Shown one piece after another: positions 16,268 through 24,989 of a stretch of 64,000 bases of DNA. Below the pieces are notes generated by a model. It had not been told where the DNA came from, did no database searches, and was given only the letters and a program-made list of their open reading frames with translations. Made by a program: the position numbers and the translations under genes. Origin of the DNA: Clostridia bacterium (GTDB lineage Bacteria; Bacillota; Clostridia; Oscillospirales; CAG-272). The stretch is from positions 1-64,000 of the forward strand of contig JAFUKI010000173.1 of NCBI GenBank assembly GCA_017467815.1, written 5' to 3'. Each line of letters starts with the position of its first letter. Position 1 is the stretch's first letter.

Positions 16268-19096
16268 ATGCCTGAAAATATTGTGATCCGTGGTGCACGG
16301 ATGAATAACTTAAAAAATGTGGATGTGACCATTCCCCGGGACAAGCTGGTGGTTATGACCGGTTTGTCCGGATCGGGAAAGTCCTCCCTGGCGTTTGATA
16401 CTTTATATGCAGAGGGACACAGACGGTTTGTGGAATCCCTTTCCTCCTATGCCCGGATGTTCCTCGGTCAGCTGGACAAGCCGGATATTGATTCCATCGA
16501 AGGATTGTCCCCTGCCATTTCCATCGACCAGAAAACCACTTCCAAAAACCCCCGTTCCACCGTCGGAACCGTTACGGAGATCTACGACTATCTCCGTCTT
16601 CTGTACGCACGCCTGGGGATCCCCCATTGTCCCGTATGCGGCAAGGAGATCCGCCAGACCACCACGGAAACCATTATCGACAAGATCATGGAAATGCCGG
16701 AAGGGGAAAGACTGATGATCCTCGCCCCCGTTGTCCGCGGCAAGAAGGGACGGCATGAAAAGGTTTTTGCGGATGCCAGAAAGAACGGTTATGTCCGTGT
16801 CCGGGCGGATGGGATTCTGTATGATCTGAACGAAGATGTGGAGCTGGACAAAAACAGGAAACACAGCATTGAGCTTGTGATCGACCGTATTGTAATCAAG
16901 CCGGAGATACGCACCCGTGTTTCGGATTCCGTGGAATGTGCTCTGCGGGAAGCGGATGGGTTTGTTCTCTGCGTTACCATGCCCAGAGAAGGACAGGGGA
17001 CGGAAATTGAGTTTTCCACCAATTACGCCTGTGTGGAACACGGCATCAGCTTCGGGGAACTGGAACCCCGTATGTTCTCTTTCAACAATCCCTTCGGTGC
17101 CTGTCCCCGCTGTGCCGGGCTGGGTGTCATGCGTTCTGCCACACCGGATAAGATCCTGCCGGATCCTTCCCTTTCCCTGGATGACGGCGCAATCTGTGTG
17201 AACGGCTTCAAGACCCTGACGGAAGACAGCTGGAACGGGCCGGTGATTGCTGCCGTAATCGAACCCCTCGGTGCCAGTCTGCATATGCCCATACAGGATT
17301 TCCCGCCGGCGGCGATGGATGCGCTCCTGTACGGATGGCCCACGCCCGTTACCGCCACACGCTATTTCGGCAACCGTTCCCAGACCCAGACGCTGTACTA
17401 CGCCGGTCTGATCAAAATGATCGAAGAACGGGCACAGCCGGGTGCGTTCAATGCGGAGTATTACGAACAGTTTCTCACCGATACCACCTGTCCCGAATGT
17501 CACGGCGCACGTCTGAACAAAGAGGCTGTTTCCGTAACCATCGGCGGGTTGAATATTGCCCAGTTCTGCGCTCTTTCCGTTACGGAAGCGCTGGAGTTTG
17601 TCAACGGACTTACTTTTACCGATACGGAAATGACCATTGCCAGAGAAATTCTCAAGGAACTGCGCAGCCGGCTTGGATTCCTCATCAGTGTGGGACTGGA
17701 ATACCTCACCCTGTCACGGAGTTCCGGTACACTGTCCGGCGGTGAAGCACAGAGGATACGGCTTGCCACACAAATCGGTTCCAGCCTTGCCGGGGTGCTG
17801 TACATCCTGGACGAGCCTTCCATCGGTCTCCACCAGAGAGACAATACCAAGCTCATCGCCACGCTGAAAAAACTGCGGGATCAGGGCAACAGTGTGATCG
17901 TGGTGGAGCATGACGAAGAAACTATGGCGGCGGCGGATTATCTTGTGGATATCGGTCCCGGTGCTGGTATACACGGCGGCGAGATCATTGCCTGCGGAAC
18001 GCCGGAAGAAGTTGCCGCCAACACAGCATCCCTGACCGGGGATTATCTGTCGGGACGGAAGAAGATCGCTGTGCCCAAGGTTCGCCGTGCCGGAAACGGA
18101 AACTGGCTGAAAATTGTCGGCGCCAGAGAGAACAACTTAAAAAATATTGATGTATCCATTCCTCTGGGGATGTTTGTCTGTGTAACGGGGGTCTCCGGTT
18201 CCGGGAAATCTTCCCTGATCAACAGCATTCTCTACCGGGTTCTCGCCCACGATCTGAACCGCGCCATCACCTACCCCGGCGCCCACACACGGATCGAAGG
18301 GGAGGAGCATCTGGACAAGATCATTGCCATTGACCAGAGTCCCATCGGCCGTACACCCCGATCCAACCCTGCCACCTACACAGGTCTGTTCAACGATATC
18401 CGCACCCTGTTCGCATCCACGCCTTCCGCCAAGCTGCGGGGCTACAATGCAGGACGGTTTTCCTTCAACACCAAGGGCGGACGCTGTGAAGCCTGCGAGG
18501 GTGACGGTGTAAAGCGGATCGAAATGCATTTTCTCTCCGATGTATATGTTACCTGTGATGTCTGCAAAGGCAAGCGGTACAACAGAGAAACGCTGGAAGT
18601 GAAGTACAAGGAGAAAACCATTGCGGATGTACTGGAAATGACAGCGGAGGAAGGGGCGGCGTTCTTCTCGGAAATTCCCAAGATTGCGTCCCGGCTCAGA
18701 CTGCTTTGTGATGTGGGTCTGGGATATGTGAAGATCGGCCAGTCCTCCACCACACTGTCCGGCGGCGAAGCCCAGAGAGTGAAGCTGGCAACGGAACTGT
18801 CCAAGCGTCAGACCGGTCGGACGATCTACATTCTGGACGAACCCACCACAGGTCTGCACACAGCGGATGTGGAAAAGCTGATTACGGTGCTGAACCGTCT
18901 TGTGGAACAGGGGAACTCGGTTGTGGTGATCGAACACAATCTGGACATGATCAAAACCGCGGATTACATCATCGACATGGGTCCCGAAGGCGGTGACAAA
19001 GGCGGCACGGTGATCGCCTGCGGTACGCCGGAGGAAATCTGCGAAGTGCCGGAATCATGGACGGGGATGTATTTAAAGGAAAAGCTGGAAATATAG
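16268..19096 (+). CDS. uvrA: excinuclease ABC subunit A
   Basis: Damage-recognition ATPase of nucleotide excision repair, a dimer that loads UvrB at lesions. Standard length (942 residues) with two ABC cassettes: Walker A TGLSGSGKSS (about 36) and TGVSGSGKSS (about 640), two LSGGEAQR signatures and two LDEP Walker B motifs. One zinc site shows CEACEGDG and CDVCKGKRY. The first zinc module reads CVEHG then CPRCAGLG, with His where many homologues have the second Cys; His can also bind zinc. It begins 11 nt after the helicase stop with AAAGGAATAG upstream, so it is expected to be co-transcribed with the TerB-ATPase-helicase genes rather than with uvrB, the usual partner, which is absent here. 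Confidence 0.98.
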   Translation: MPENIVIRGARMNNLKNVDVTIPRDKLVVMTGLSGSGKSSLAFDTLYAEGHRRFVESLSSYARMFLGQLDKPDIDSIEGLSPAISIDQKTTSKNPRSTVGTVTEIYDYLRLLYARLGIPHCPVCGKEIRQTTTETIIDKIMEMPEGERLMILAPVVRGKKGRHEKVFADARKNGYVRVRADGILYDLNEDVELDKNRKHSIELVIDRIVIKPEIRTRVSDSVECALREADGFVLCVTMPREGQGTEIEFSTNYACVEHGISFGELEPRMFSFNNPFGACPRCAGLGVMRSATPDKILPDPSLSLDDGAICVNGFKTLTEDSWNGPVIAAVIEPLGASLHMPIQDFPPAAMDALLYGWPTPVTATRYFGNRSQTQTLYYAGLIKMIEERAQPGAFNAEYYEQFLTDTTCPECHGARLNKEAVSVTIGGLNIAQFCALSVTEALEFVNGLTFTDTEMTIAREILKELRSRLGFLISVGLEYLTLSRSSGTLSGGEAQRIRLATQIGSSLAGVLYILDEPSIGLHQRDNTKLIATLKKLRDQGNSVIVVEHDEETMAAADYLVDIGPGAGIHGGEIIACGTPEEVAANTASLTGDYLSGRKKIAVPKVRRAGNGNWLKIVGARENNLKNIDVSIPLGMFVCVTGVSGSGKSSLINSILYRVLAHDLNRAITYPGAHTRIEGEEHLDKIIAIDQSPIGRTPRSNPATYTGLFNDIRTLFASTPSAKLRGYNAGRFSFNTKGGRCEACEGDGVKRIEMHFLSDVYVTCDVCKGKRYNRETLEVKYKEKTIADVLEMTAEEGAAFFSEIPKIASRLRLLCDVGLGYVKIGQSSTTLSGGEAQRVKLATELSKRQTGRTIYILDEPTTGLHTADVEKLITVLNRLVEQGNSVVVIEHNLDMIKTADYIIDMGPEGGDKGGTVIACGTPEEICEVPESWTGMYLKEKLEI

Positions 19097-19105
19097 TATC
19101 GTCAG

Positions 19106-19152
19106 GAGACTGTCGGATCGAGAAATCTTTCGGCAGTCTCTTTTGCATTTTT
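19106..19152 (+). terminator. intrinsic terminator after uvrA
   Basis: Ten-bp stem GAGACTGTCG/CGGCAGTCTC (one G-U pair) followed by TTTTGCATTTTT, 9 nt after the uvrA stop. Confidence 0.9.
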
Positions 19153-19221
19153 ACAGGGTACATTACTGTCAGAATGCATGATAACACAGCATATTTGTAT
19201 AAAAATTCATATAATTCCCAC

Positions 19222-19250
19222 TTGACAGACAAAACAGATTGTGGTATACT
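19222..19250 (+). promoter_or_regulatory. strong sigma-A promoter for the T-box acyl-CoA ligase gene
   Basis: Consensus TTGACA, 17-nt spacer and TATACT with TGTGG before the -10. Confidence 0.85.
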
Positions 19251-19257
19251 ATGTAAC

Positions 19258-19572
19258 ATAATAAACGAAATGCAATGACTGGGGAAAACCCATCGGATAA
19301 AAGTCGTCAGAGAACTGTCGGTTGGTGCGAGACAGCGGTCGGTTTCGATGCTCTCACCCCACAGCAGTCATCCGAACTCCCGATTCTTATAACGGTTGAC
19401 AGAGAATCAGGTCAGTAGACATGAACGGCATCCCACCGTTATCCGGGAAAGGCATCGTGTTGTGCCGGTTAAAGTGAGTATATTCTTTACCAAACAGAGG
19501 GGTACCGCGGAAGTTTTGTTCGCTTTTGTCTCTGTCAGAATCTTGTCTGACGGGATGGAGCGTTTTTTATTT
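19258..19572 (+). promoter_or_regulatory. T-box riboswitch leader, specifier probably CUC (Leu)
   Basis: Transcription-attenuating leader that senses uncharged tRNA. Stem I closes with ATGACTG...CAGTCAT, holds CAGAGA and GGTTGGTGCGAGAC (the AG-bulge and apical landmarks), and the T-box core GAGGGGTACCGCGG lies at about 19494-19510. A terminator hairpin starting CGCT at 19521 and ending GAGCG, then TTTTTT, completes it. The specifier-loop pattern seen in known T-boxes (GAA-NNN-specifier-NCC) aligns as GAT-GCT-CTC-ACC, giving CTC at 19353-19355. The valS leader in this window fits the same pattern with a valine codon, which supports the reading, though GAT rather than GAA leaves doubt. It lies directly before a gene that is not an aminoacyl-tRNA synthetase. 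Confidence 0.85.
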
Positions 19573-19616
19573 TCTCTGTATTCCGTATACATCTACAACG
19601 AAAGGACTCTACACAT

Positions 19617-22151
19617 ATGAAACTCTCATTTTCCACATTGGGTTGTCCTGATTTTGCCTGGACGGATATTTATACATTGGCGAAAGATTTCGGCTTCCAC
19701 GGCATTGAAGTGCGCGGACTGGGGAACGATATTTTCTCCGTTCACGCCTCTCCCTTCCTCCCCAAAAACATTGAAGACACCAAAGCTACCCTGAGGCAGC
19801 TGAAACTGGAAATCTGCTGTCTTTCTTCCGGCTGTGCTCTGCGTTTTGCCGACAAGCACGAAGAATCCATCGCGGAACTGAAGGAATATATTGCCCTTGC
19901 CTCTGCCCTCGGTACGCCTTATATCCGTGTTCTCGGTGACCTCACTGCCGAGATTACTACCGATTTTCCCGATGAAAATGTCATCGAACCTATGAGAATT
20001 CTGGCTCCCATTGCGGAAGAAGCCGGCGTTATGCTCCTGATCGAAACCAACGGTGTATATTCCGATTCCGCCCGTCTTGCCGATGTACTTGCACAGATTG
20101 GCAGCGACAGTGTGGGCGCACTCTGGGACTGGAACCATCCCTACCGCTACAATAACGAAATGCCCGAAACCACCATCAACAATCTGGGTGCTTACATCAA
20201 GCACTGCCATATCAAGGACTCCGTGATGGTGGACGGCAAGGTGGAATACCGTCTGGTAGGGGAAGGGGATCTGCCCCCCATGGCGGAATACATGAAGGCT
20301 CTGCGTTCCCTGAATTATGAAGGCTACATTTCTCTGGAATGGCTCAAGCAGTACGATCCCGAACTGTCCGATGCCGGTATCGTATTCCCCCATTACGCCC
20401 ACTTCATGTCCCAATATCTGGGCATGGACAAGGACAACAGCAGACTCCAGACAAGCAAGCGCGGTGACGGATACTATGTATGGGAAAAGGATCAGCTGAT
20501 CGATCTGACCTTCCCTCAGGTACTGGACCGGATGTGTGAAGAATTCCCGGATCAGTACGCCTTCCGCTACACTGAATTTGATTACACCAGAACCTATCCC
20601 GAATTCCGGGATGATGTAGATACCTTTGCCCGTGCTCTGATTTCCATGGGCGTGAAGCAGGGGGACCATGTAGCCATCTGGGCAACCAATGTTCCGGCAT
20701 GGTTCATCACCTTCTGGGCATCCGTCAAGATCGGTGCGGTTCTCGTTACCGTAAACACCGCCTATAAAATCCACGAAGCGGAATACCTGCTCCGTCAGTC
20801 CGATACCCACACACTGGTCATGACCGACGGCTACAAGGACTCTGACTATGTGGGCATCATCAAGCAGCTGGTTCCCGAACTGGAACAGAACGATGAGGTC
20901 AAGCCCATCCACAGCCGCAAGCTGCCCTTCCTGCGCAATGTTATTACCATAGAATCCAAGCAGAAAGGCTGCTGGACCTGGGACGAAGCCATGGCACAGG
21001 CAGAAAAGACCCCTGTGGAAGTTGTATACCGCCGTGCCGCTATGATCAACAAGCATGACGTCTGCAATATGCAGTACACCTCCGGCACCACCGGTTTCCC
21101 CAAGGGTGTTATGCTGACCCATTATAATATTGTAAACGACGGTAAGTCCATCGGTGACCGTATGGATCTGTCCACAGCGGACCGGATGATGATCCAGGTA
21201 CCCATGTTCCACTGCTTCGGCATGGTACTGGCTATGACCGCTTCCATGACCCACGGTGTTACCATGTCTCCCATCTCCGCATTCTCACCCAGAAAGGGAC
21301 TTTACTGCATCAATAAAGAAAAAATCACCTGCTTCCACGGGGTGCCTACCATGTTCATCGCCATGCTGGGACACGAAGATTTCCCCAAGACCGACTTCTC
21401 CCATATGCGTACCGGAATCATGGCTGGTTCTCCCTGCCCTGTCAAGGTCATGGAAGAAGTGGTGGAAAAAATGCACATGAGCGAAATCACCATTGTGTAC
21501 GGTCAGACCGAAGCTGCCCCCGGCTGTACCCAGAGCTCTACCGATGACTCCATCGAAACCCGTGTAAACACTGTAGGACGTGCTTTTTACGGTGTGGAAT
21601 GCAAGATCGTGGATCCCGAAACCGGCGAAGATCTGCCCGACAATGTGGACGGCGAATTTGTGGCGCGCGGCTACAACATTATGAAGGGCTATTACAAGAT
21701 GCCTGCCGCAACCGCTGCCGCTATCGACAAGGACGGTTGGCTCCATACCGGCGACCTGGCAAGACGTCTGCCCGACGGAAACTACAAGATCACCGGCAGA
21801 ATCAAGGATATGATCATCCGCGGCGGTGAAAACATTTACCCCAAGGAAATCGAAGACTTCATCTACACCCATCCAAAGGTATCCGACGTACAGGTTATCG
21901 GTGTACCCGACAAGCAGTACGGTGAGGAAATCATGGCGTGTGTCATTCTGAAGCCGGATGTGGAATGCACGGCGGAAGAGATCAAGCAGTATGTTATGGA
22001 TCACATGGCAAAGCACAAGACGCCCAGATACGTTACCTTCGTGGACAGCTTCCCCATGAATGCTGCCGGAAAGATTCTGAAGTACAAGATGCGCGAAGAT
22101 GCCAAGAATCTGCCCGAATTCAAAGAAGCAGCCAATATTGTTACAGCATAA
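19617..22151 (+). CDS. fusion of TIM-barrel isomerase-like domain with AMP-forming acyl-CoA ligase
   Basis: An 844-residue two-part protein. Residues 1 to about 275 form a xylose-isomerase-like/AP-endonuclease-2 TIM barrel (MKLSFSTLGCPDFAW, then IETNGVYSD, LWDWNHPY and HIKDS, the usual metal-ligand segments of IolE/hydroxypyruvate-isomerase relatives). Residues about 285-844 form an AMP-dependent ligase close to FadD-type acyl-CoA synthetases: P-loop QYTSGTTGFPKGVML, YGQTEAAPG, GWLHTGDLA, the hinge GRIKDMIIRGGENIYPKEIE and the catalytic Lys in NAAGKILKYKMR. It would activate a carboxylic acid as acyl-AMP then acyl-CoA. The acid is unknown; the leader suggests a link to leucine supply. Start is supported by AAAGGA. 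It is a one-gene unit with its own terminator. Confidence 0.9.
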   Translation: MKLSFSTLGCPDFAWTDIYTLAKDFGFHGIEVRGLGNDIFSVHASPFLPKNIEDTKATLRQLKLEICCLSSGCALRFADKHEESIAELKEYIALASALGTPYIRVLGDLTAEITTDFPDENVIEPMRILAPIAEEAGVMLLIETNGVYSDSARLADVLAQIGSDSVGALWDWNHPYRYNNEMPETTINNLGAYIKHCHIKDSVMVDGKVEYRLVGEGDLPPMAEYMKALRSLNYEGYISLEWLKQYDPELSDAGIVFPHYAHFMSQYLGMDKDNSRLQTSKRGDGYYVWEKDQLIDLTFPQVLDRMCEEFPDQYAFRYTEFDYTRTYPEFRDDVDTFARALISMGVKQGDHVAIWATNVPAWFITFWASVKIGAVLVTVNTAYKIHEAEYLLRQSDTHTLVMTDGYKDSDYVGIIKQLVPELEQNDEVKPIHSRKLPFLRNVITIESKQKGCWTWDEAMAQAEKTPVEVVYRRAAMINKHDVCNMQYTSGTTGFPKGVMLTHYNIVNDGKSIGDRMDLSTADRMMIQVPMFHCFGMVLAMTASMTHGVTMSPISAFSPRKGLYCINKEKITCFHGVPTMFIAMLGHEDFPKTDFSHMRTGIMAGSPCPVKVMEEVVEKMHMSEITIVYGQTEAAPGCTQSSTDDSIETRVNTVGRAFYGVECKIVDPETGEDLPDNVDGEFVARGYNIMKGYYKMPAATAAAIDKDGWLHTGDLARRLPDGNYKITGRIKDMIIRGGENIYPKEIEDFIYTHPKVSDVQVIGVPDKQYGEEIMACVILKPDVECTAEEIKQYVMDHMAKHKTPRYVTFVDSFPMNAAGKILKYKMREDAKNLPEFKEAANIVTA

Positions 22152-22172
22152 AACCATACAGCAATACAACAG

Positions 22173-22207
22173 AACCGGAGATACGGATGCACGTGTCTCC
22201 GGTTTTT
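22173..22207 (+). terminator. intrinsic terminator of the fusion gene
   Basis: Stem AACCGGAGA/TCTCCGGTT with a 10-14 nt loop, then TTTTT. Confidence 0.85.
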
Positions 22208-22349
22208 GCATATCGGGTGCGCAGGTCAAAAAAGTTATATTATTCGCCGGAAAAACGGGGGAATTGTGCAATTATATGCAATACTTTTCAAACAATTTAT
22301 GGTATAATAATACTATAAATTCCAGAAATTTTCATCTGTAGAACGGAGG

Positions 22350-22673
22350 TTTTACAGCCGTGAGAATACCATCAAATCCTACAAGGACAGCTTCCTCAGC
22401 GGCGCGGATACCTACCGCAAGATAGCGCTGATCACCACCGACCGTGAAGCCGTCATTCCGGGCAACACCTGTTCTCCCGACGGTGTGACGGATTATTCCG
22501 GATTTGATACGAATCCGGATCTGTTCTACTACGATGCGGTAAACAAGTGCTCCGATGTGGATCTTATGTTTGACACCGATACGATGGGTGCTTTTGCAGC
22601 ATTGGACTGGATGGAAATTCATGTAGGTGCAGGTACAAAAGCGAAAATTGAGCTTGACGGCGATACAAAATAA
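22350..22673 (+). pseudogene. gene remnant with ribosome site but shifted frame
   Basis: A TATAAT box near 22303 and GGAGG at 22344 precede a GTG at 22361, which leads into a frame closed after about 21 codons. A different frame is open through 22673 and reads as plausible protein (KSYKDSFLSGADTYRKIAL ... DYSGFDTNPDLFYYDAV ... DWMEIHVGAG), ending in TAA, but has no start codon with a ribosome site upstream; an internal GTG at 22485 would give only 62 residues. The simplest reading is a decayed or frameshifted secreted or binding protein fragment. I cannot name the family. A sequencing error is also possible. Confidence 0.45.
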
Positions 22674-22694
22674 TATATTTCATGTAAATAGGCA

Positions 22695-22726
22695 AAAAGG
22701 CAGAGGATTTTATGTCTCTGCCTTTT
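22695..22726. terminator. bidirectional terminator
   Basis: AAAAGGCAGAG/CTCTGCCTTTT hairpin with an A run on the left and a T run on the right, between the remnant (plus) and the AraC gene (minus). Confidence 0.85.
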
Positions 22727-22756
22727 CTGTATATATTTGTATCTCTGATTTTCTTT

Positions 22757-23527
22757 TTATCGGAACTTCCGTCTGTATTCTGCCGGGGGGATGCCCATCT
22801 GTTCCTTGAAATTCCGGTTCATGCTCCGCAGGGAATTGAATCCGCATTCGTTGGATACTTCAAGTACCGTCATCTCCCCGTTCTGCAGAAGATAACACGC
22901 CTGGCTGATCCGGTACTGGTTCACATAATCGTTGAAGGAAATCCCTACGTTTTTCTTGAAATACCGGGACAGGTAGGCGTAATCGTAACCCGTGTATTTC
23001 ACCAGGTCCGACAGGGTGCAGTTCCCGGTGTAGTTCTGTTCTATAAACCGGAAAATATTGCAGATCAGGGTCAGGGAGGAGGTGTCCGCTTCTTTGTACA
23101 CCGCATCGGTGTCAAATGCCGCACAGAAATCGTACAGAAGTCCTTTGATCTCCAATATCCCTGCCTGCCGGTACAGCAGCTGCTCCAGTTTGTCCAGATA
23201 AAAGGGATCGGGCGCGAAAAAATTGTCTTCCGGTTTTTTGGCGGCGATTTTTTTCGTATAGGCGCTGACCAGTTTCGGGGAGAACAGAATCAGGACATGA
23301 CGGCTGTGCTCCACGCAATGTAGGGAATGGATCTGGTTGGGGAAAATCATCAGTGTGTCCCCCGGATGCAGGGTATATCTTCTGTCATCCACATCCACCT
23401 GCATTTCCCCTTCCCGCAGGGTCAGCAGCTCAAAACAATGGTGCATATGGGACGGAAAAACCATATTGGTCGCCGACTCTACCTGAAAATAATCCGCGGC
23501 AAGGGAATGCTTCAGTTCATAAAACAT
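22757..23527 (-). CDS. AraC-family transcriptional regulator (probable xyl regulator)
   Basis: A 256-residue regulator. The N-terminal cupin-like sensor (about residues 1-140) has SHMHHCFELLTLREGEM and the LHPGDTLMIFPNQIHSL segment typical of AraC sugar sensors. The C-terminal about 100 residues hold two helix-turn-helix units: LSDLVKYTGYDYAYLSRYFKK and VLEVSNECGFNSLRSMNRNFKE (each slightly over or near 20 residues, named here by their ends only: LSDLV...RYFKK and VLEVS...NFKE). ATG at 23527 has GGAG 7 nt before it. It is divergent from xylA with 140 nt between, so control of xylose genes is the likely job. Confidence 0.9.
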   Translation of the reverse strand: MFYELKHSLAADYFQVESATNMVFPSHMHHCFELLTLREGEMQVDVDDRRYTLHPGDTLMIFPNQIHSLHCVEHSRHVLILFSPKLVSAYTKKIAAKKPEDNFFAPDPFYLDKLEQLLYRQAGILEIKGLLYDFCAAFDTDAVYKEADTSSLTLICNIFRFIEQNYTGNCTLSDLVKYTGYDYAYLSRYFKKNVGISFNDYVNQYRISQACYLLQNGEMTVLEVSNECGFNSLRSMNRNFKEQMGIPPAEYRRKFR

Positions 23528-23542
23528 GGCATAACTCCAAAA

Positions 23543-23557
23543 AGACAAATTTTGTCT
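23543..23557. promoter_or_regulatory. perfect palindrome, possible operator in the araC-type/xylA intergenic region
   Basis: AGACAAA-T-TTTGTCT, 7-bp arms, lies between the regulator's -10 and its start codon, a position suited to self-repression. Its binder is unknown. Confidence 0.4.
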
Positions 23558-23561
23558 ATAA

Positions 23562-23590
23562 ATTATACTGTAAATGACGAGAAAAATCAA
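23562..23590 (-). promoter_or_regulatory. sigma-A promoter for the AraC-type gene
   Basis: On the minus strand TTGATT, 17-nt spacer, TATAAT. Confidence 0.65.
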
Positions 23591-23670
23591 TGGCTATATT
23601 GTAAAATGTAGATAGTACCCAAGTAAATTGGGGTTTTATTGAAATTTTTATTCTACGGAGGACAAAATAC

Positions 23671-24981
23671 ATGAAAGAATTTTTTGCAGACATCCCTTAT
23701 GTAAAGTACGAAGGGGCAAAGAGCACCAATCCCATGGCATTCCATTATTACAATCCCGACGAAGTAATCGCCGGCAAAACCATGCGTGAACACCTGAAGT
23801 TTGCTATGTCCTACTGGCATACCATGTGTGCGGAAGGCTCCGATATGTTCGGTGTCGGTTCCATGACCAAGAACTACGGCGCTTCCGATCCCATGGAAAT
23901 TGCCAGAAACAAGGCATACGCCGCATTTGAATTCATGAACAAGCTGTCCATTGATTATTTCTGCTTCCACGACCGTGACATCGCCCCCGAAGGAAGTTCT
24001 CTGGCAGAAAGCAATGCCCGCCTGGACGAGATCTCCGACCTGCTGGCTGAGCTGATGAAGAAATACGACAAGAAAGTTCTGTGGGGTACTGCAAACTGCT
24101 TCGGCAATCCCCGTTATATGCACGGTGCCGGTACTTCTCCCAATGCGGATGTTTTCGCTTTTGCTGCGGCACAGATCAAGAAGGCTATGGAAATCACCGT
24201 TAAGCTGGGCGGTAACGGTTATGTATACTGGGGCGGCAGAGAAGGTTACGAAACCCTGCTGAACACCGATATGGGTCTGGAACTGGACAACCTGGGCTAT
24301 CTGCTCCAGCTGACCTCCGCTTATGCCCGTTCCATCGGTTTCAAGGGTGACTTCTACATCGAACCCAAGCCGAAAGAACCCACCAAGCATCAGTACGACT
24401 TTGACGCAGCTACCGTTTGCGGCTTCCTGCGCAAGTACGGTCTGGACAAGGATTTCCGTCTGAACATCGAAGCAAACCACGCTACTCTGGCAGGTCACAC
24501 CTTCCAGCATGAACTGGCTACCGCAAGAGTAAACGGTGCATTCGGTTCCATCGACGCAAACCAGGGCGATATGCTGCTGGGCTGGGATACCGACCAGTTC
24601 CCCACCAATGTTTACGACACCACTTTCTGCATGATCGAAGTGCTGAAAGCCGGCGGCTTCACCAACGGCGGTCTGAACTTTGACGCAAAAGCACGCCGCG
24701 GTTCCAACACCTGGGAAGACATCGCATACTCCTACATCGCCGGTATGGATGCATTTGCACTGGGTCTGCGCAAGGCTGCTGCCATCATCGAAGACGGCAC
24801 CATCGACAAGTTTGTAGCTGACCGTTATGCAAGCTACAACGACGGTATCGGCAAGAAGATCATGGACAAGTGCGCTACCATCGAAGAACTGGAAGCCCAT
24901 GCACTGGCTATGGGTGATGTATCCGTAAGCAGCGGCAGACAGGAATATCTGGAAAATGTAATGAACCGCATTCTGTTCTGA
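23671..24981 (+). CDS. xylA: xylose isomerase
   Basis: Converts D-xylose to D-xylulose in the cytoplasm using two divalent metal ions. The 436-residue length is that of the class II enzymes of Firmicutes. It contains [12 protein letters not shown] (catalytic His and Asp pair), the first signature [14 protein letters not shown] with metal-ligand Glu nearby in [16 protein letters not shown], and the distal [15 protein letters not shown] and GSIDANQGD metal-site segments. GGAGG lies 9 nt before the ATG. First gene of xylA-GH3-xylB. Confidence 0.98.
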   Translation: MKEFFADIPYVKYEGAKSTNPMAFHYYNPDEVIAGKTMREHLKFAMSYWHTMCAEGSDMFGVGSMTKNYGASDPMEIARNKAYAAFEFMNKLSIDYFCFHDRDIAPEGSSLAESNARLDEISDLLAELMKKYDKKVLWGTANCFGNPRYMHGAGTSPNADVFAFAAAQIKKAMEITVKLGGNGYVYWGGREGYETLLNTDMGLELDNLGYLLQLTSAYARSIGFKGDFYIEPKPKEPTKHQYDFDAATVCGFLRKYGLDKDFRLNIEANHATLAGHTFQHELATARVNGAFGSIDANQGDMLLGWDTDQFPTNVYDTTFCMIEVLKAGGFTNGGLNFDAKARRGSNTWEDIAYSYIAGMDAFALGLRKAAAIIEDGTIDKFVADRYASYNDGIGKKIMDKCATIEELEAHALAMGDVSVSSGRQEYLENVMNRILF

Positions 24982-24989
24982 TTGCCGAT

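Noticed and set aside
13995-16298. Long open frame antisense to the helicase
   Set aside because: Low-complexity His/Phe/Gly/Gln-rich translation, no ribosome site and exact overlap with a gene that has all helicase motifs; a shadow of codon bias.
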